Source of the DNA: Bacillota bacterium | GTDB taxonomy: Bacteria; Bacillota; Clostridia; Christensenellales; Christensenellaceae | Length of the DNA stretch: 64,000 nucleotides | Assembly (NCBI GenBank): GCA_023393165.1 | Contig: JAEWMJ010000034.1 | Location: 79,469 to 143,468 of the forward strand | Direction: 5' to 3' | Part shown: one piece after another, positions 6,989-15,396 of the stretch | Numbering within the stretch: the stretch's first letter is position 1 | Layout: each line of letters begins with the position of its first letter | Translations under genes and position numbers: made by a program | Notes under the pieces: generated by a model | Databases searched by the model: none | What the model saw: the letters and a program-made list of their open reading frames with translations, nothing else | Told to the model about the DNA's origin: nothing

Positions 6989-9826
6989 TCAGTTCGCTTT
7001 TTCCGAAGGAAACAATATGCTTTTTAAATACGCGCCCGTCGCGCTGTTCTTATTTTTTGCAACCTCTTCCGGGCGTCCTTTTGCGATTACGCGTCCGCCC
7101 TCGTTTCCCCCGTTGGGTCCGAGGTCAATGATGTAGTCCGCGCATTTGATCACATCCATGTTATGCTCGATCACGATAATGGTATTTCCGCCTTCCGCCA
7201 GACGGTTTATGACTTTGATCAGCTTCTTGACGTCCTCCATGTGCAGCCCGGTGGTGGGTTCGTCCAGGATAAACAGCGTCCTGCCCGTCTGTTTTTTGGA
7301 AAGATACGTCGCCAGCTTCACGCGCTGCGCCTCGCCGCCCGAAAGCGTGGTGGACGGCTGGCCCAGTTTGATATAGGATAGCCCCACGTCCATCAGCACC
7401 TTGAGTTTGCTTTCAATGGCAGGCACGTTTTTGAAGAATTCGTACGCGTCCTCCACCGTCATATCCAGCACTTCGAATATATTCTTGCCTTTGTACTTTA
7501 CTTCCAGCGTCTCGCGGTTGTACCGTTTACCCTTGCAGACTTCGCAGGGCACGTATACGTCGGGAAGAAAATGCATTTCGATCTTTATAATTCCGTCGCC
7601 GCCGCAGGCCTCGCACCTGCCGCCCTTCACATTGAATGAAAACCGGCCCTTCTGGTAGCCGCGCACCTTGGCATCGTGTGTCAGCGCGAAAATATCCCGG
7701 ATGGGGTCGAACAGCTTGGTATAGGTCGCCGGATTGGAACGCGGCGTACGCCCGATGGGCGACTGGTCTATATCCACGATTTTATCGATGGCTTCCAGCC
7801 CCAGGATATCCTTGTGCATTCCGGGCTTGTCTTTGGAACCGTACAGTTCCCGGGACACCGCTTTTTTCAAAATATGGTTGACAAGCGTGCTTTTCCCGCT
7901 GCCTGATACGCCGGTCACCGCGGTGATCACCCCGGTCGGAAAAGCTACGTCTATGTTTTTCAGGTTGTTTTCCCGCGCGCCCCGCACCGTGATATAGCCG
8001 GTGGGCTCCCGCCTTTTCTTTGGGATCCTGATCTGTTTTCTGCCGGACAAATACTGCCCGGTGACGGATTTTTCATTTTCCATGATCTCTTGCGGGGTGC
8101 CGGCCGCCACCACATGCCCGCCGTGTGCGCCCGCTCCCGGACCTATATCCACGATATAATCCGCGGCAAGCATGGTTTCCTCGTCGTGCTCCACAACGAT
8201 CAGCGTGTTGCCTATGTCCCGCAGGCCTTTCAGCGTCGCGATCAGTTTGGCGTTGTCCCGCTGGTGCAGGCCGATGCTGGGTTCGTCCAGTATATATAAA
8301 ACGCCCATGAGCCCGGAGCCAATCTGGGTCGCCAGCCGGATGCGCTGCGCCTCGCCGCCCGAAAGCGTACCGGCGGCGCGGGAAAGCGTCAGGTAATTGA
8401 GCCCGACGTTCACCAAAAAATTAAGCCGCGCGTTGAGTTCCTTGATGACTCTGCCCGCAATGATCTGCTGCTTCTGGGTAAGTTTTACGGTATTGATATA
8501 GGATAATACCTCGTTTATGGGAAGATCCGAAAGCTCGGCAATGTTTTTGTCCCCGATCTTCACCGCAAGGGTCTGTTCCTTGAAGCGTTTGCCCTTGCAT
8601 GCCGGACAGGGAATCTCGTTCATGAAGCTTTCGATCTCCTGTTTCATGAAGTCGGACTCGGTCTCCATATAACGCCGCTCCAGGTTGTTCACCAGCCCTT
8701 CGAACGCCGCATAATACACGCTCTGCCTGCCGTCGCTGTTAAAGTTGATCTGTATTTTTTCCCCGTTGTTACCGTACATGACGATGTCTTTTATCTTTTG
8801 CGGAAGCTCCTCCCACGGCGTATCCGCCGAAAACCCGTAGGTGCTGGTCAGCGCCTGCATGTACTGGTGGGCGATTGTGCCCGGGATCGTAAAATTCCAT
8901 CCCGATACCCGTAGCGCTCCCTCGTTGATGGATTTCTTTTTATCCTCCACCAGCGCGTCCGGATCCACTTTCATGATCATCCCCAGACCCGTGCAGTTGG
9001 GGCACGCCCCGTACGGACTGTTGAAGGAAAACATTCTGGGGGATATCTCCTCTATACTGATGCCGCAGTCCGGGCACGCGAAGTTTTCACTCTGCAGGAC
9101 GTCCTCCCCGGTCTGCATGTCGTGTATGATCACCAGACCGCCCGCCATCTTGAGCGCCGTCTCAATGGAATCTGTCACGCGTTTTGCGCTTTCCGGTTTT
9201 ACGATGATACGGTCGATAACCGCGGCAATGGAATGCTTTTTCTGCCTCTCCAGCTTGATCTCGGCGTCCAGTTCCATCACTTCGCCGTCTATCCGCGCGC
9301 GCGTAAACCCGTCCTTGACGAGGGTTTCCATTACCTTGGCATGTTCGCCCTTTTTCTCGCGAATGACCGGAGCCAGTATCATGATCTTGCTGCCCTGGGG
9401 CATCTTCATGACCCTGTCCACCATCTGGTCGATGGTCTGGCGGGTGATCTTTTTGCCGCACTGCACACAGTATACATCCCCCCCGCGCGCGTACAGCAGG
9501 CGCAGGTAGTCGTGTATCTCCGTCACCGTGCCAACCGTCGAACGCGGGTTGCGCGCCGTTGTTTTCTGGTCTATGGAGATAGCGGGAGAAAGTCCCTCGA
9601 TGAGGTCTACATCCGGTTTTTCCATCTGCCCCAGAAACTGGCGCGCGTACGCCGAAAGGGATTCCACATACCGCCTCTGCCCTTCCGCGTATATCGTGTC
9701 AAATGCAAGGGAGGATTTGCCGCTGCCCGAAAGTCCCGTGATAACGATAAATTTGTCTCTGGGCAGTTCCAGGTCTATGTTTTTCAGGTTGTGTTCCCGC
9801 GCTCCCTTGATGTGTATTTTGTCCAT
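6989..9826 (-). CDS. uvrA: Excinuclease ABC subunit A
   Basis: 945 residues, full length. UvrA is the damage-scanning ATPase of nucleotide excision repair that loads UvrB. Two ABC ATPase modules are visible: Walker A GLSGSGKSSLAF at about 31 and GVSGSGKST at about 640; signature LSGGEAQR occurs in both halves (about 487 and 828); Walker B with LDEPSIGLH and LDEPTTGLH. Zinc-binding CxxC pairs lie at about 253-283 (CPDCG...CPNC) and about 737-763 (CEACGG...CEVCKG). The ATG at 9826 directly abuts the uvrB stop (0 nt), so the two are co-transcribed and probably translationally coupled. Confidence 0.98.
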   Translation of the reverse strand: MDKIHIKGAREHNLKNIDLELPRDKFIVITGLSGSGKSSLAFDTIYAEGQRRYVESLSAYARQFLGQMEKPDVDLIEGLSPAISIDQKTTARNPRSTVGTVTEIHDYLRLLYARGGDVYCVQCGKKITRQTIDQMVDRVMKMPQGSKIMILAPVIREKKGEHAKVMETLVKDGFTRARIDGEVMELDAEIKLERQKKHSIAAVIDRIIVKPESAKRVTDSIETALKMAGGLVIIHDMQTGEDVLQSENFACPDCGISIEEISPRMFSFNSPYGACPNCTGLGMIMKVDPDALVEDKKKSINEGALRVSGWNFTIPGTIAHQYMQALTSTYGFSADTPWEELPQKIKDIVMYGNNGEKIQINFNSDGRQSVYYAAFEGLVNNLERRYMETESDFMKQEIESFMNEIPCPACKGKRFKEQTLAVKIGDKNIAELSDLPINEVLSYINTVKLTQKQQIIAGRVIKELNARLNFLVNVGLNYLTLSRAAGTLSGGEAQRIRLATQIGSGLMGVLYILDEPSIGLHQRDNAKLIATLKGLRDIGNTLIVVEHDEETMLAADYIVDIGPGAGAHGGHVVAAGTPQEIMENEKSVTGQYLSGRKQIRIPKKRREPTGYITVRGARENNLKNIDVAFPTGVITAVTGVSGSGKSTLVNHILKKAVSRELYGSKDKPGMHKDILGLEAIDKIVDIDQSPIGRTPRSNPATYTKLFDPIRDIFALTHDAKVRGYQKGRFSFNVKGGRCEACGGDGIIKIEMHFLPDVYVPCEVCKGKRYNRETLEVKYKGKNIFEVLDMTVEDAYEFFKNVPAIESKLKVLMDVGLSYIKLGQPSTTLSGGEAQRVKLATYLSKKQTGRTLFILDEPTTGLHMEDVKKLIKVINRLAEGGNTIIVIEHNMDVIKCADYIIDLGPNGGNEGGRVIAKGRPEEVAKNKNSATGAYLKSILFPSEKAN

Positions 9827-11776
9827 TTATTTCTGCTCCTTCAGTTTTGCGATCATATCGCGCAGACGCGCGGCAGCCTCGAATTCCAGTTCGTCCGCGG
9901 CCTGCTTCATCTGCTGCGTCAGTACCTCGATCCTGTGCTCCACATCGCCCGCAGCTTCGTATGTTTCTTCTTCTTTTTGCGTCAGCACCAGGGCTTCCCC
10001 AATGGATTTGGTGATTGTGGTGGGCGTGACGCCGTGTTCCAAATTGTATTTCTCCTGCAGCGCGCGGCGGCGGTTTGTCTCGTCCACCGATGTTTTAATG
10101 GATTTTGTTATTTTATCGGCGTACATTATCACGCGTCCCTCCGAGTTGCGCGCGGCGCGGCCGACGGTCTGTATCATGGACGTCTCGTTTCTGAGAAAGC
10201 CTTCCTTGTCCGCATCCAGTATGGCGACCAGCGCCACTTCCGGGATATCCAGCCCTTCGCGCAGGAGGTTGATGCCCACAAGCACGTCGAATTCGCCCAG
10301 GCGCAGCCCCCGGACGATCTCTATCCGCTCCAGCGTTTCTATATCCGAATGCATATATTTGATGCGGACGCCAAGCTCCGTATAGTATTCGGTCAGCCGC
10401 TCCGCAAGGCGTTTGGTGAGCGTTGTCACCAGCACGCGGAAACCCTTTTTAACGACCTTGTTGATATCGCCGAGCAGGTCGTCCAACTGGCCGTTGACCG
10501 GCCTGATTTCGATCTGCGGATCCAGCAGCCCGGTAGGGCGCACGATCTGCTCGACCACGCGGCTTCCGGCCAGTTCGCGCTCATATTCGGCGGGCGTGGC
10601 CGAAACGTATATTGCCTGGTTGATCCGTTTGTTGAACTCGTCAAATTTCAGCGGACGGTTGTCAAACGCGGAGGGCAGGCGGAATCCATAATCCACCAGC
10701 ATCTGCTTTCTTGCCTTGTCCCCGTTGTACATTGCCCGCACCTGCGGAAGCGTGACGTGGGATTCGTCCACGAACAGGAGGAAATCGTCCGGAAAATAAT
10801 CCATCAGCGTATAGGGCGGTTCCCCCGGCTTCCTGCCGTCAAAATACCTGGAATAGTTTTCGATTCCCGAACAGTACCCCAGTTCCTTGAGCATTTCCAT
10901 ATCGTATTGGGTCCGCTGCATGATGCGTTCCGCTTCCAGCAGCTTGCCCGATTTTTCGAACATTTCGTGCTGGCGTATCAGGTCTTCCCTGATATCGGGG
11001 ATCTTTTCCAGCACTTTTTCTTTCGCCATCGCATAGTGGGACGCGGGAAACAACATGACGTATTTGGTTGAACTTAATTTTTTACCCGTCAGCGCCTCGA
11101 TCTCAGAGATGGCCTCTATTTCATCGCCAAACAGTTCCACCCGTATGGCGCGCTCGCTCTGGCTGGCCGGAAATATCTCCACGGTGTCCCCCCTCACCCG
11201 GAAGGTTCCGCGCGACATATCGGTATCGTTTCGGTCAAACTGCATGTCCACCAGCTTGGAGATCAGATCGTCCCTGTCCATTACCGCCCCCTGCCGCAAA
11301 GACAGGCTCAGGTTGGCGTAATCCTCAGGCGCGCCTATGGAATAGATGCATGAAACGCTTGCGACCACGATCACGTCCCTGCGCTCCAAAAGCGAAGATG
11401 TAGCGCTGTGGCGCAGTTTATCGATCTCGTCGTTGATGCTGGCGTCTTTTTCTATATACAGGTCCGCCCCCGGCACATAAGCCTCGGGCTGGTAATAGTC
11501 GTAGTAGGAGACAAAAAACTCCACGGCGTTCTCCGGGAAAAACTCCTTGAATTCCGCGCAGAGCTGCGCCGCCAGCGTTTTATTGTGCGCCAAAACAAGC
11601 GCCGGTCTTCCGGTCCTGGCAATCACGTTGGCCATTGTGTATGTTTTGCCGCTGCCCGTTACGCCAAGAAGCACCTGCGCGTTTTTCCCCCGGTTGACGC
11701 CTTCCACCAGGGCGTCTATTGCCGCGGGCTGGTCCCCCGCGGGCTGATAGTTTGAGTGCAGTTTAAAAATTCCCAT
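9827..11776 (-). CDS. uvrB: Excinuclease ABC subunit B
   Basis: 649 residues from ATG 11776 (MGIFKLHSNYQPAGDQ), the conserved UvrB start; an in-frame ATG at 11848 lies inside a terminator hairpin and was rejected. Helicase-like domains carry Walker A LGVTGSGKT (about 36-44), the beta-hairpin tyrosines SYYDYYQPEAY (about 90), DESH at about 333 and helicase motif VI QTVGRAARN. The C-terminal UVR helix pair (DELEFEAAARLRDMI) contacts UvrC. UvrB verifies lesions and recruits UvrC. The TATAAT is only 6 nt before the ATG, so the message may be leaderless. No obvious DinR/LexA box (GAAC-N4-GTTC) was found upstream. Confidence 0.97.
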   Translation of the reverse strand: MGIFKLHSNYQPAGDQPAAIDALVEGVNRGKNAQVLLGVTGSGKTYTMANVIARTGRPALVLAHNKTLAAQLCAEFKEFFPENAVEFFVSYYDYYQPEAYVPGADLYIEKDASINDEIDKLRHSATSSLLERRDVIVVASVSCIYSIGAPEDYANLSLSLRQGAVMDRDDLISKLVDMQFDRNDTDMSRGTFRVRGDTVEIFPASQSERAIRVELFGDEIEAISEIEALTGKKLSSTKYVMLFPASHYAMAKEKVLEKIPDIREDLIRQHEMFEKSGKLLEAERIMQRTQYDMEMLKELGYCSGIENYSRYFDGRKPGEPPYTLMDYFPDDFLLFVDESHVTLPQVRAMYNGDKARKQMLVDYGFRLPSAFDNRPLKFDEFNKRINQAIYVSATPAEYERELAGSRVVEQIVRPTGLLDPQIEIRPVNGQLDDLLGDINKVVKKGFRVLVTTLTKRLAERLTEYYTELGVRIKYMHSDIETLERIEIVRGLRLGEFDVLVGINLLREGLDIPEVALVAILDADKEGFLRNETSMIQTVGRAARNSEGRVIMYADKITKSIKTSVDETNRRRALQEKYNLEHGVTPTTITKSIGEALVLTQKEEETYEAAGDVEHRIEVLTQQMKQAADELEFEAAARLRDMIAKLKEQK

Positions 11777-11782
11777 GGTCAG

Positions 11783-11791
11783 ATTATACCA
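11783..11791 (-). promoter_or_regulatory. Extended -10 promoter of uvrBA
   Basis: TGGTATAAT on the minus strand is a perfect extended -10. Its distance to the uvrB ATG places the predicted transcription start at the A of the start codon. The upstream terminator 11818-11843 isolates it from the cupin gene. Confidence 0.6.
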
Positions 11792-11817
11792 CAAATCTCC
11801 TTTGCGGAAACATAAAT

Positions 11818-11843
11818 AAAAAGCGGCAAATTTGCCGCTTTTA
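11818..11843. terminator. Terminator between cupin gene and uvrB
   Basis: AAAAGCGGCAAA/TTTGCCGCTTTT palindrome followed by T-rich sequence on the minus strand; ends cupin transcription before the uvrB promoter. Confidence 0.8.
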
Positions 11844-11899
11844 TACAATCTATTTTAGCATTTATATTTTAAAAAAGAAAGTCATATTTTAAATTTTTT

Positions 11900-12241
11900 T
11901 TATTCCTTAACAATTACCGCAACGAACTTCATGGGTTCTTTTCCGGTATTGACCAGGCCGTGCGCATGGCCGTCGTATACATAGGTCACCATGCCTGCCG
12001 AAACCGGCGTGGTCACTCCGTCTTCCGTATATTCGCCCGAACCCGTGAGGATATAGTACATTTCACCTTCGCCGTGATGCCAGTGATACCCCACGGTTGA
12101 ACCCGGCTCCAGCACGACTTCCGCGAGAAGCCCCGCCTTGGCAGGCAAATCAGCGCTGTCCAGAAGGTATTGGATGGAGCCGGCTCCTGTGCCGCCCGCA
12201 ATACCGGTTGCATTTTCTTTTTTGGGTTGCTTGTTAACCAT
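11900..12241 (-). CDS. Cupin-domain protein
   Basis: 113 residues, a single small beta-barrel cupin. Motif 1 is visible as GYHWHHGEGEMYYILTGSG (about 52-70) with the metal-binding His and Glu residues, and motif 2 around AGMVTYVYDGHAHGLVNTG with the last His. Single-domain cupins bind a metal and serve as small-molecule binding proteins or isomerases; the substrate is unknown. GGAG sits 8 nt before the ATG. It is the last gene before uvrB and follows hom by about 46 bp on the same strand, so it may be transcribed with the panT-coaX-hom unit. Confidence 0.85.
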   Translation of the reverse strand: MVNKQPKKENATGIAGGTGAGSIQYLLDSADLPAKAGLLAEVVLEPGSTVGYHWHHGEGEMYYILTGSGEYTEDGVTTPVSAGMVTYVYDGHAHGLVNTGKEPMKFVAVIVKE

Positions 12242-12287
12242 ATCTTTTGCTCCTTATCCGCCTTTTCCTGAGGCATTCAAATTAAGT

Positions 12288-13556
12288 CTATTCTTCCACC
12301 CGGATGCAGGAAGCAACGTTCACCACATCCTGAAGCTGTTCGATCTCGCCGATTGCCTGGCGGATCGCGGCTTCATGGGCCTTGTGCGTTACCATGATCA
12401 GCGGCACGCAGTTTTTGCCTTTACCCTTCTGCAGCACGGATTCCAGGCTGACGTTGTGATTGCCAAGGATGGTCGAGATGCTCGCAAGCACGCCCGGCCG
12501 GTCGTGTACATTGATCCGGATAAACGCCTTTGTTTCCCAGTTGTTCTCAATAATGATCTCACTGGAAAGATTATCTTCATTATAGAACGTACTGTATTTA
12601 TGCTGGCAGGCGTTCAGCGAATAAATCATATCCGAAACGAGGGCGCTGGCAGTGGGAAGGTCGCCCGCGCCGCGGCCGTAGAACATCATTTCGCCCACCG
12701 CGCTTCCGTTGATGAAAATGGAGTTGAACGATCCTTTGATGGACGCCAGCGGATGATCCTTAGGGATCATTGTGGGATGCACGCGCATCTGAATCGCGTT
12801 GCCCTGCCGCTTGCCTATCGCCAGCAGCTTGACCTCGTAGCCCAGCTCCCGGCCGACTTCGATATCTTCCCGCGTGATCTTTGAAATGCCTTCGCGGTAA
12901 ATATATTCAATGGGCACACGCGCATGGAACGCCAGTGACGCCAGGATGGACAGCTTATACATGGAATCAAATCCGTCCACATCGCTTGACGGATTCGCCT
13001 CCGCGTAGCCCAGATCCTGCGCTTCTTTCAGCACATCGTCAAATTCCCTGCCTTCGTCCGCCATCTTTGAGAGGATATAATTTGTTGTTCCGTTGATGAT
13101 TCCATATACGGACTGGATGCTGTTGGCCTGCAGCGAATCCCATATCGCGCGGATAATGGGGATGCCCCCGCCTACGCTCGCTTCGTAATAAAAACCCGTT
13201 CCCGCTTCCCGTGCGGCTTTTTCCAGTTCGGGCCAGTGCCGGGCGATCAGTTCCTTGTTTGCAGAAATCACCGTTTTGCCGGACTTGAGCGCCCGAACGA
13301 TAAATTCCTTGGCGGGATGGATTCCGCCCATGACTTCCGCGACGATCTTGATCTCATTGTCATTGATGATCTCGTCTATATCCGAGGCCTTTTGCTCTTC
13401 TGGAATTTCTATTGAATAAGCCTTGGCCAGTACCTTTTTAACTTCAAGCTCGATTCCTTCCTTATGCTTGATCCTTTCTTTCTCGTCTTGTATCAGACGG
13501 TAGATTCCTGATCCTACCGTTCCCATTCCCAGAATGGCAATCTTTACATTTCTCAT
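12288..13556 (-). CDS. hom: Homoserine dehydrogenase with ACT domain
   Basis: 422 residues. Converts aspartate semialdehyde to homoserine for threonine and methionine synthesis. The N-terminal NAD(P) site is AILGMGTVGSGIY (residues 7-19), the conserved NKELIARH follows at about 108, and the catalytic segment is YAEANPSSDVDGFDSMYKL with the active-site Lys. The C-terminal 75 residues (FIRINVHDRPGVLASISTIL) are an ACT regulatory domain, suggesting feedback by threonine. GAGGAAGAC precedes the ATG. It is third in an operon with a pantothenate transporter and pantothenate kinase, an odd mixture. A possible downstream enzyme (homoserine kinase candidate) is encoded at 23358-24584. Confidence 0.96.
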   Translation of the reverse strand: MRNVKIAILGMGTVGSGIYRLIQDEKERIKHKEGIELEVKKVLAKAYSIEIPEEQKASDIDEIINDNEIKIVAEVMGGIHPAKEFIVRALKSGKTVISANKELIARHWPELEKAAREAGTGFYYEASVGGGIPIIRAIWDSLQANSIQSVYGIINGTTNYILSKMADEGREFDDVLKEAQDLGYAEANPSSDVDGFDSMYKLSILASLAFHARVPIEYIYREGISKITREDIEVGRELGYEVKLLAIGKRQGNAIQMRVHPTMIPKDHPLASIKGSFNSIFINGSAVGEMMFYGRGAGDLPTASALVSDMIYSLNACQHKYSTFYNEDNLSSEIIIENNWETKAFIRINVHDRPGVLASISTILGNHNVSLESVLQKGKGKNCVPLIMVTHKAHEAAIRQAIGEIEQLQDVVNVASCIRVEE

Positions 13557-13575
13557 GTCTTCCTCTTCTTTCTCC

Positions 13576-14337
13576 TTACATGTTCTTTTCGTAAATCTTA
13601 TATAATCCGATCAGGGTAAGCGTGGGTACGATCTCGTCGATCACATTGGTCTTTTTTGCAATAATGGAGGCCAGTCCGCCTGTGGCGATTACCTTTGCCT
13701 CGCCCATTTCGGATTTCATTTTATTCACTATGAACTCTACCTGCCCCACATAGCCGTAAAGGATGCCCGCCTGCATGCCCGCGATCGTGCTTCTGCAAAT
13801 AACCGAATCGGGCATTTGAAGTTCGATCCTGGGCAATTTTGCCGCGTTCAGCGTGAGGGCCTCGGACGCGATCTTGATTCCCGGACAGATTGCCCCGCCC
13901 AGGAATTCGCAGTCTTCGGATATGGCGCCGAAAGACGTCGCGGTTCCAAAATCTATGGTAATGCAGGGGCCGCCGAACAACTCGAAGGCGGCTACCGCAT
14001 TCACTATCCTGTCCGTGCCCAGGTCCTTGGGCGCATCGTATTTGATGTTGATCCCGGTTTTTATCCCGGGGCCCACAAACAGGGGTTTCATATTGAAATA
14101 CTGCCCGGCCATGTGTTCCAGCGTATAATTAACGGACGGAATTACTGAAGAAATAATCATTCCGGTCACTATATCCGCCGTCAGATGTAAGTTTCTGAAA
14201 AAAGAAAGCAGCTTGATGCCGTATTCGTCCGAAGTGGCTTCCACATCCGTGGAAATCCGGAAAGAATGAGCGAGTTTGGCATCCTGAAAAAGCCCGCATT
14301 TTATGTTAGTATTGCCTACGTCCAAAACGAAAATCAT
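13576..14337 (-). CDS. coaX: Type III pantothenate kinase
   Basis: 253 residues, normal for CoaX, which phosphorylates pantothenate in the first step of coenzyme A synthesis. The ASKHA-fold phosphate loop is LDVGNTNIKCGLF at residues 5-17; PLFVGPGIKTG and LGTDRIVNA (about 106) match the substrate region; IDFGTATSF (about 128) is phosphate loop 2. The ATG overlaps the panT-like stop by 4 nt (ATGA), showing translational coupling with a probable pantothenate importer. 19 bp separate it from hom. Confidence 0.96.
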   Translation of the reverse strand: MIFVLDVGNTNIKCGLFQDAKLAHSFRISTDVEATSDEYGIKLLSFFRNLHLTADIVTGMIISSVIPSVNYTLEHMAGQYFNMKPLFVGPGIKTGINIKYDAPKDLGTDRIVNAVAAFELFGGPCITIDFGTATSFGAISEDCEFLGGAICPGIKIASEALTLNAAKLPRIELQMPDSVICRSTIAGMQAGILYGYVGQVEFIVNKMKSEMGEAKVIATGGLASIIAKKTNVIDEIVPTLTLIGLYKIYEKNM

Positions 14338-14975
14338 TCGCTTTTTTCTCCTGTTTCTAATTTATACGATTTTTTAAGAGCAAGCACTATGGGGATACAT
14401 GCCACAACAGCCACCGCAGCTTCGGACAATCCATTTGATACTCCTAAGAAAAGTATAAATGCCCCCCCACTATTGTAGGGCAAACCTATGCTCGCAACAA
14501 TCTCTCCAATTCGCTGTCCAAAAAGCAGATACAGCATTCCTAAAAAACCAACAGTATTGGTAAGAGAACCAAGCGCACATGTGATACCTAAGTTCAACTT
14601 ACCATACTTAGTCTTAAGTCCTATTGAAACCAAATGAGTAATAGGACCAATTGCCATTCGAGGAACAAAAATTATCAGAATGACCAGCAAAGGCTCAAAC
14701 CATGCCTGGGGGCTGTAAAACAATGGAGCCAGAATAGCTGAAGGATATAGAAACAGCTGTGCCAAACTGGTTATCGCAAAAATAATCCCCAAGTAGAATC
14801 CTGTCCGAAGCCCCAACACGAGTGTACCAATAATCACCGGCAGACACATTAATGTTACTTGCACGCCCCATGGTGTAGGAATAAAAAATACCGACGGCAA
14901 TAGCCCAAACAATACCATTAATCCCGCCAACAGCGCTACAAGAGCCAGTCTTCTTACTTCTATTCTTTTTTTCAT
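14334..14975 (-). CDS. ECF transporter substrate-binding (S) component, probably pantothenate (PanT-like)
   Basis: 213 residues with six predicted membrane helices, typical of S components that work with a shared EcfA/A'/T energising module (not encoded here). The N-terminus RRLALVALLAGLMVLFGLLP has the Ala-rich helix used to dock EcfT. The assignment to pantothenate rests mainly on its 4-nt overlap with coaX; ligand-binding residues cannot be verified by eye. A ribosome binding site GGAGG lies 5 nt before the ATG. The gene is preceded by a leader of about 330 nt that contains the R2a hairpin and another structured domain, hinting at cis-regulation. AT content is higher than in the neighbouring coaX. 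Confidence 0.75.
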   Translation of the reverse strand: MKKRIEVRRLALVALLAGLMVLFGLLPSVFFIPTPWGVQVTLMCLPVIIGTLVLGLRTGFYLGIIFAITSLAQLFLYPSAILAPLFYSPQAWFEPLLVILIIFVPRMAIGPITHLVSIGLKTKYGKLNLGITCALGSLTNTVGFLGMLYLLFGQRIGEIVASIGLPYNSGGAFILFLGVSNGLSEAAVAVVACIPIVLALKKSYKLETGEKSE

Positions 14976-14999
14976 AATACCTCCGTTCAGGTTCTTGCG

Positions 15000-15160
15000 G
15001 TAGCCGATGATTCAATGAGGAATGCTGAATTGGCGAGATGGGTTTGCGTCCTGCAAGGAGCAAAAGCGCAGGAATAGCAGCGCTATTTCGAGCTTTTAGC
15101 GACACCGCAGGGCACAAAGCCCGGCCGCCAGGACAACGTCCCGAATGAATCATCGGTTAC
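15000..15160. repeat. R2a inverted-repeat element in the panT-like leader
   Basis: Outer arms GTAGCCGATGATTCA and TGAATCATCGGTTAC (complementary), inner arms GGGTTTGCGTCCTGC and GCAGGGCACAAAGCCC. It ends 24 nt before the panT-like ATG. A shorter relative, R2b, occupies the same position before birA (45367-45435). It could be a regulatory RNA hairpin or a mobile repeat. Confidence 0.65.
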
Positions 15161-15309
15161 TTAAAAAAGATACCCGACATCATAAAATTTATTCACTCAA
15201 AGCCACCGGTCCGCCGGCGGGTTCCGGGCAACAGGGCTGCGTGCGGCTTGGAAACCAATACCGCCTTTCTTTCCCCGAAAGCGTCCGGCTTTCAGAATGG
15301 ACCTGAGCA
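15161..15309 (-). promoter_or_regulatory. Structured 5' leader of panT-coaX-hom (candidate cis-regulatory RNA)
   Basis: On the minus strand, downstream of the promoter at 15316-15324, three nested stems can be drawn: ATTCTGAAAGCC with GGCTTTGAGTGAAT; TTCGGG with CCCGGAA; and GCGGTATTGG with CCAAGCCGC around a TTT loop. Together with R2a this makes a leader of about 334 nt. Hallmarks of T-box, TPP, FMN, SAM-I and cobalamin riboswitches were looked for and not found. Pairing was drawn by eye, not folded. Confidence 0.45.
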
Positions 15310-15315
15310 CAAACC

Positions 15316-15324
15316 ATTATATCA
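15316..15324 (-). promoter_or_regulatory. Extended -10 promoter of panT-coaX-hom
   Basis: TGATATAAT on the minus strand, an extended -10, directly downstream of the terminator at 15355-15385. It puts the transcription start near 15309. Confidence 0.55.
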
Positions 15325-15354
15325 TACTTTTTGCAGCATTTTGCAACATAAACT

Positions 15355-15385
15355 AAAAAAGCGGGGATTGTTTCCCCGCTTTTTT
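15355..15385 (-). terminator. Terminator of the Cys/Gly-rich miniprotein gene
   Basis: AAAAAAGCGGGG / CCCCGCTTTTTT stem with T run, 12 nt after the stop at 15397; works on both strands. Confidence 0.85.
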
Positions 15386-15396
15386 ATATTTTTTGA

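Noticed and set aside
9122..11071. 649-codon open frame on the plus strand across uvrA and uvrB
   Set aside because: It is antisense to two unmistakable genes, has a low-complexity His/Arg/Phe-rich composition and no ribosome binding site; a codon-bias shadow.
14976..15309. Reading the panT-like leader as a T-box, FMN or cobalamin riboswitch
   Set aside because: The AGGGTGGNACCGCG T-box core, FMN core and cobalamin core are not present; only generic stems could be paired.
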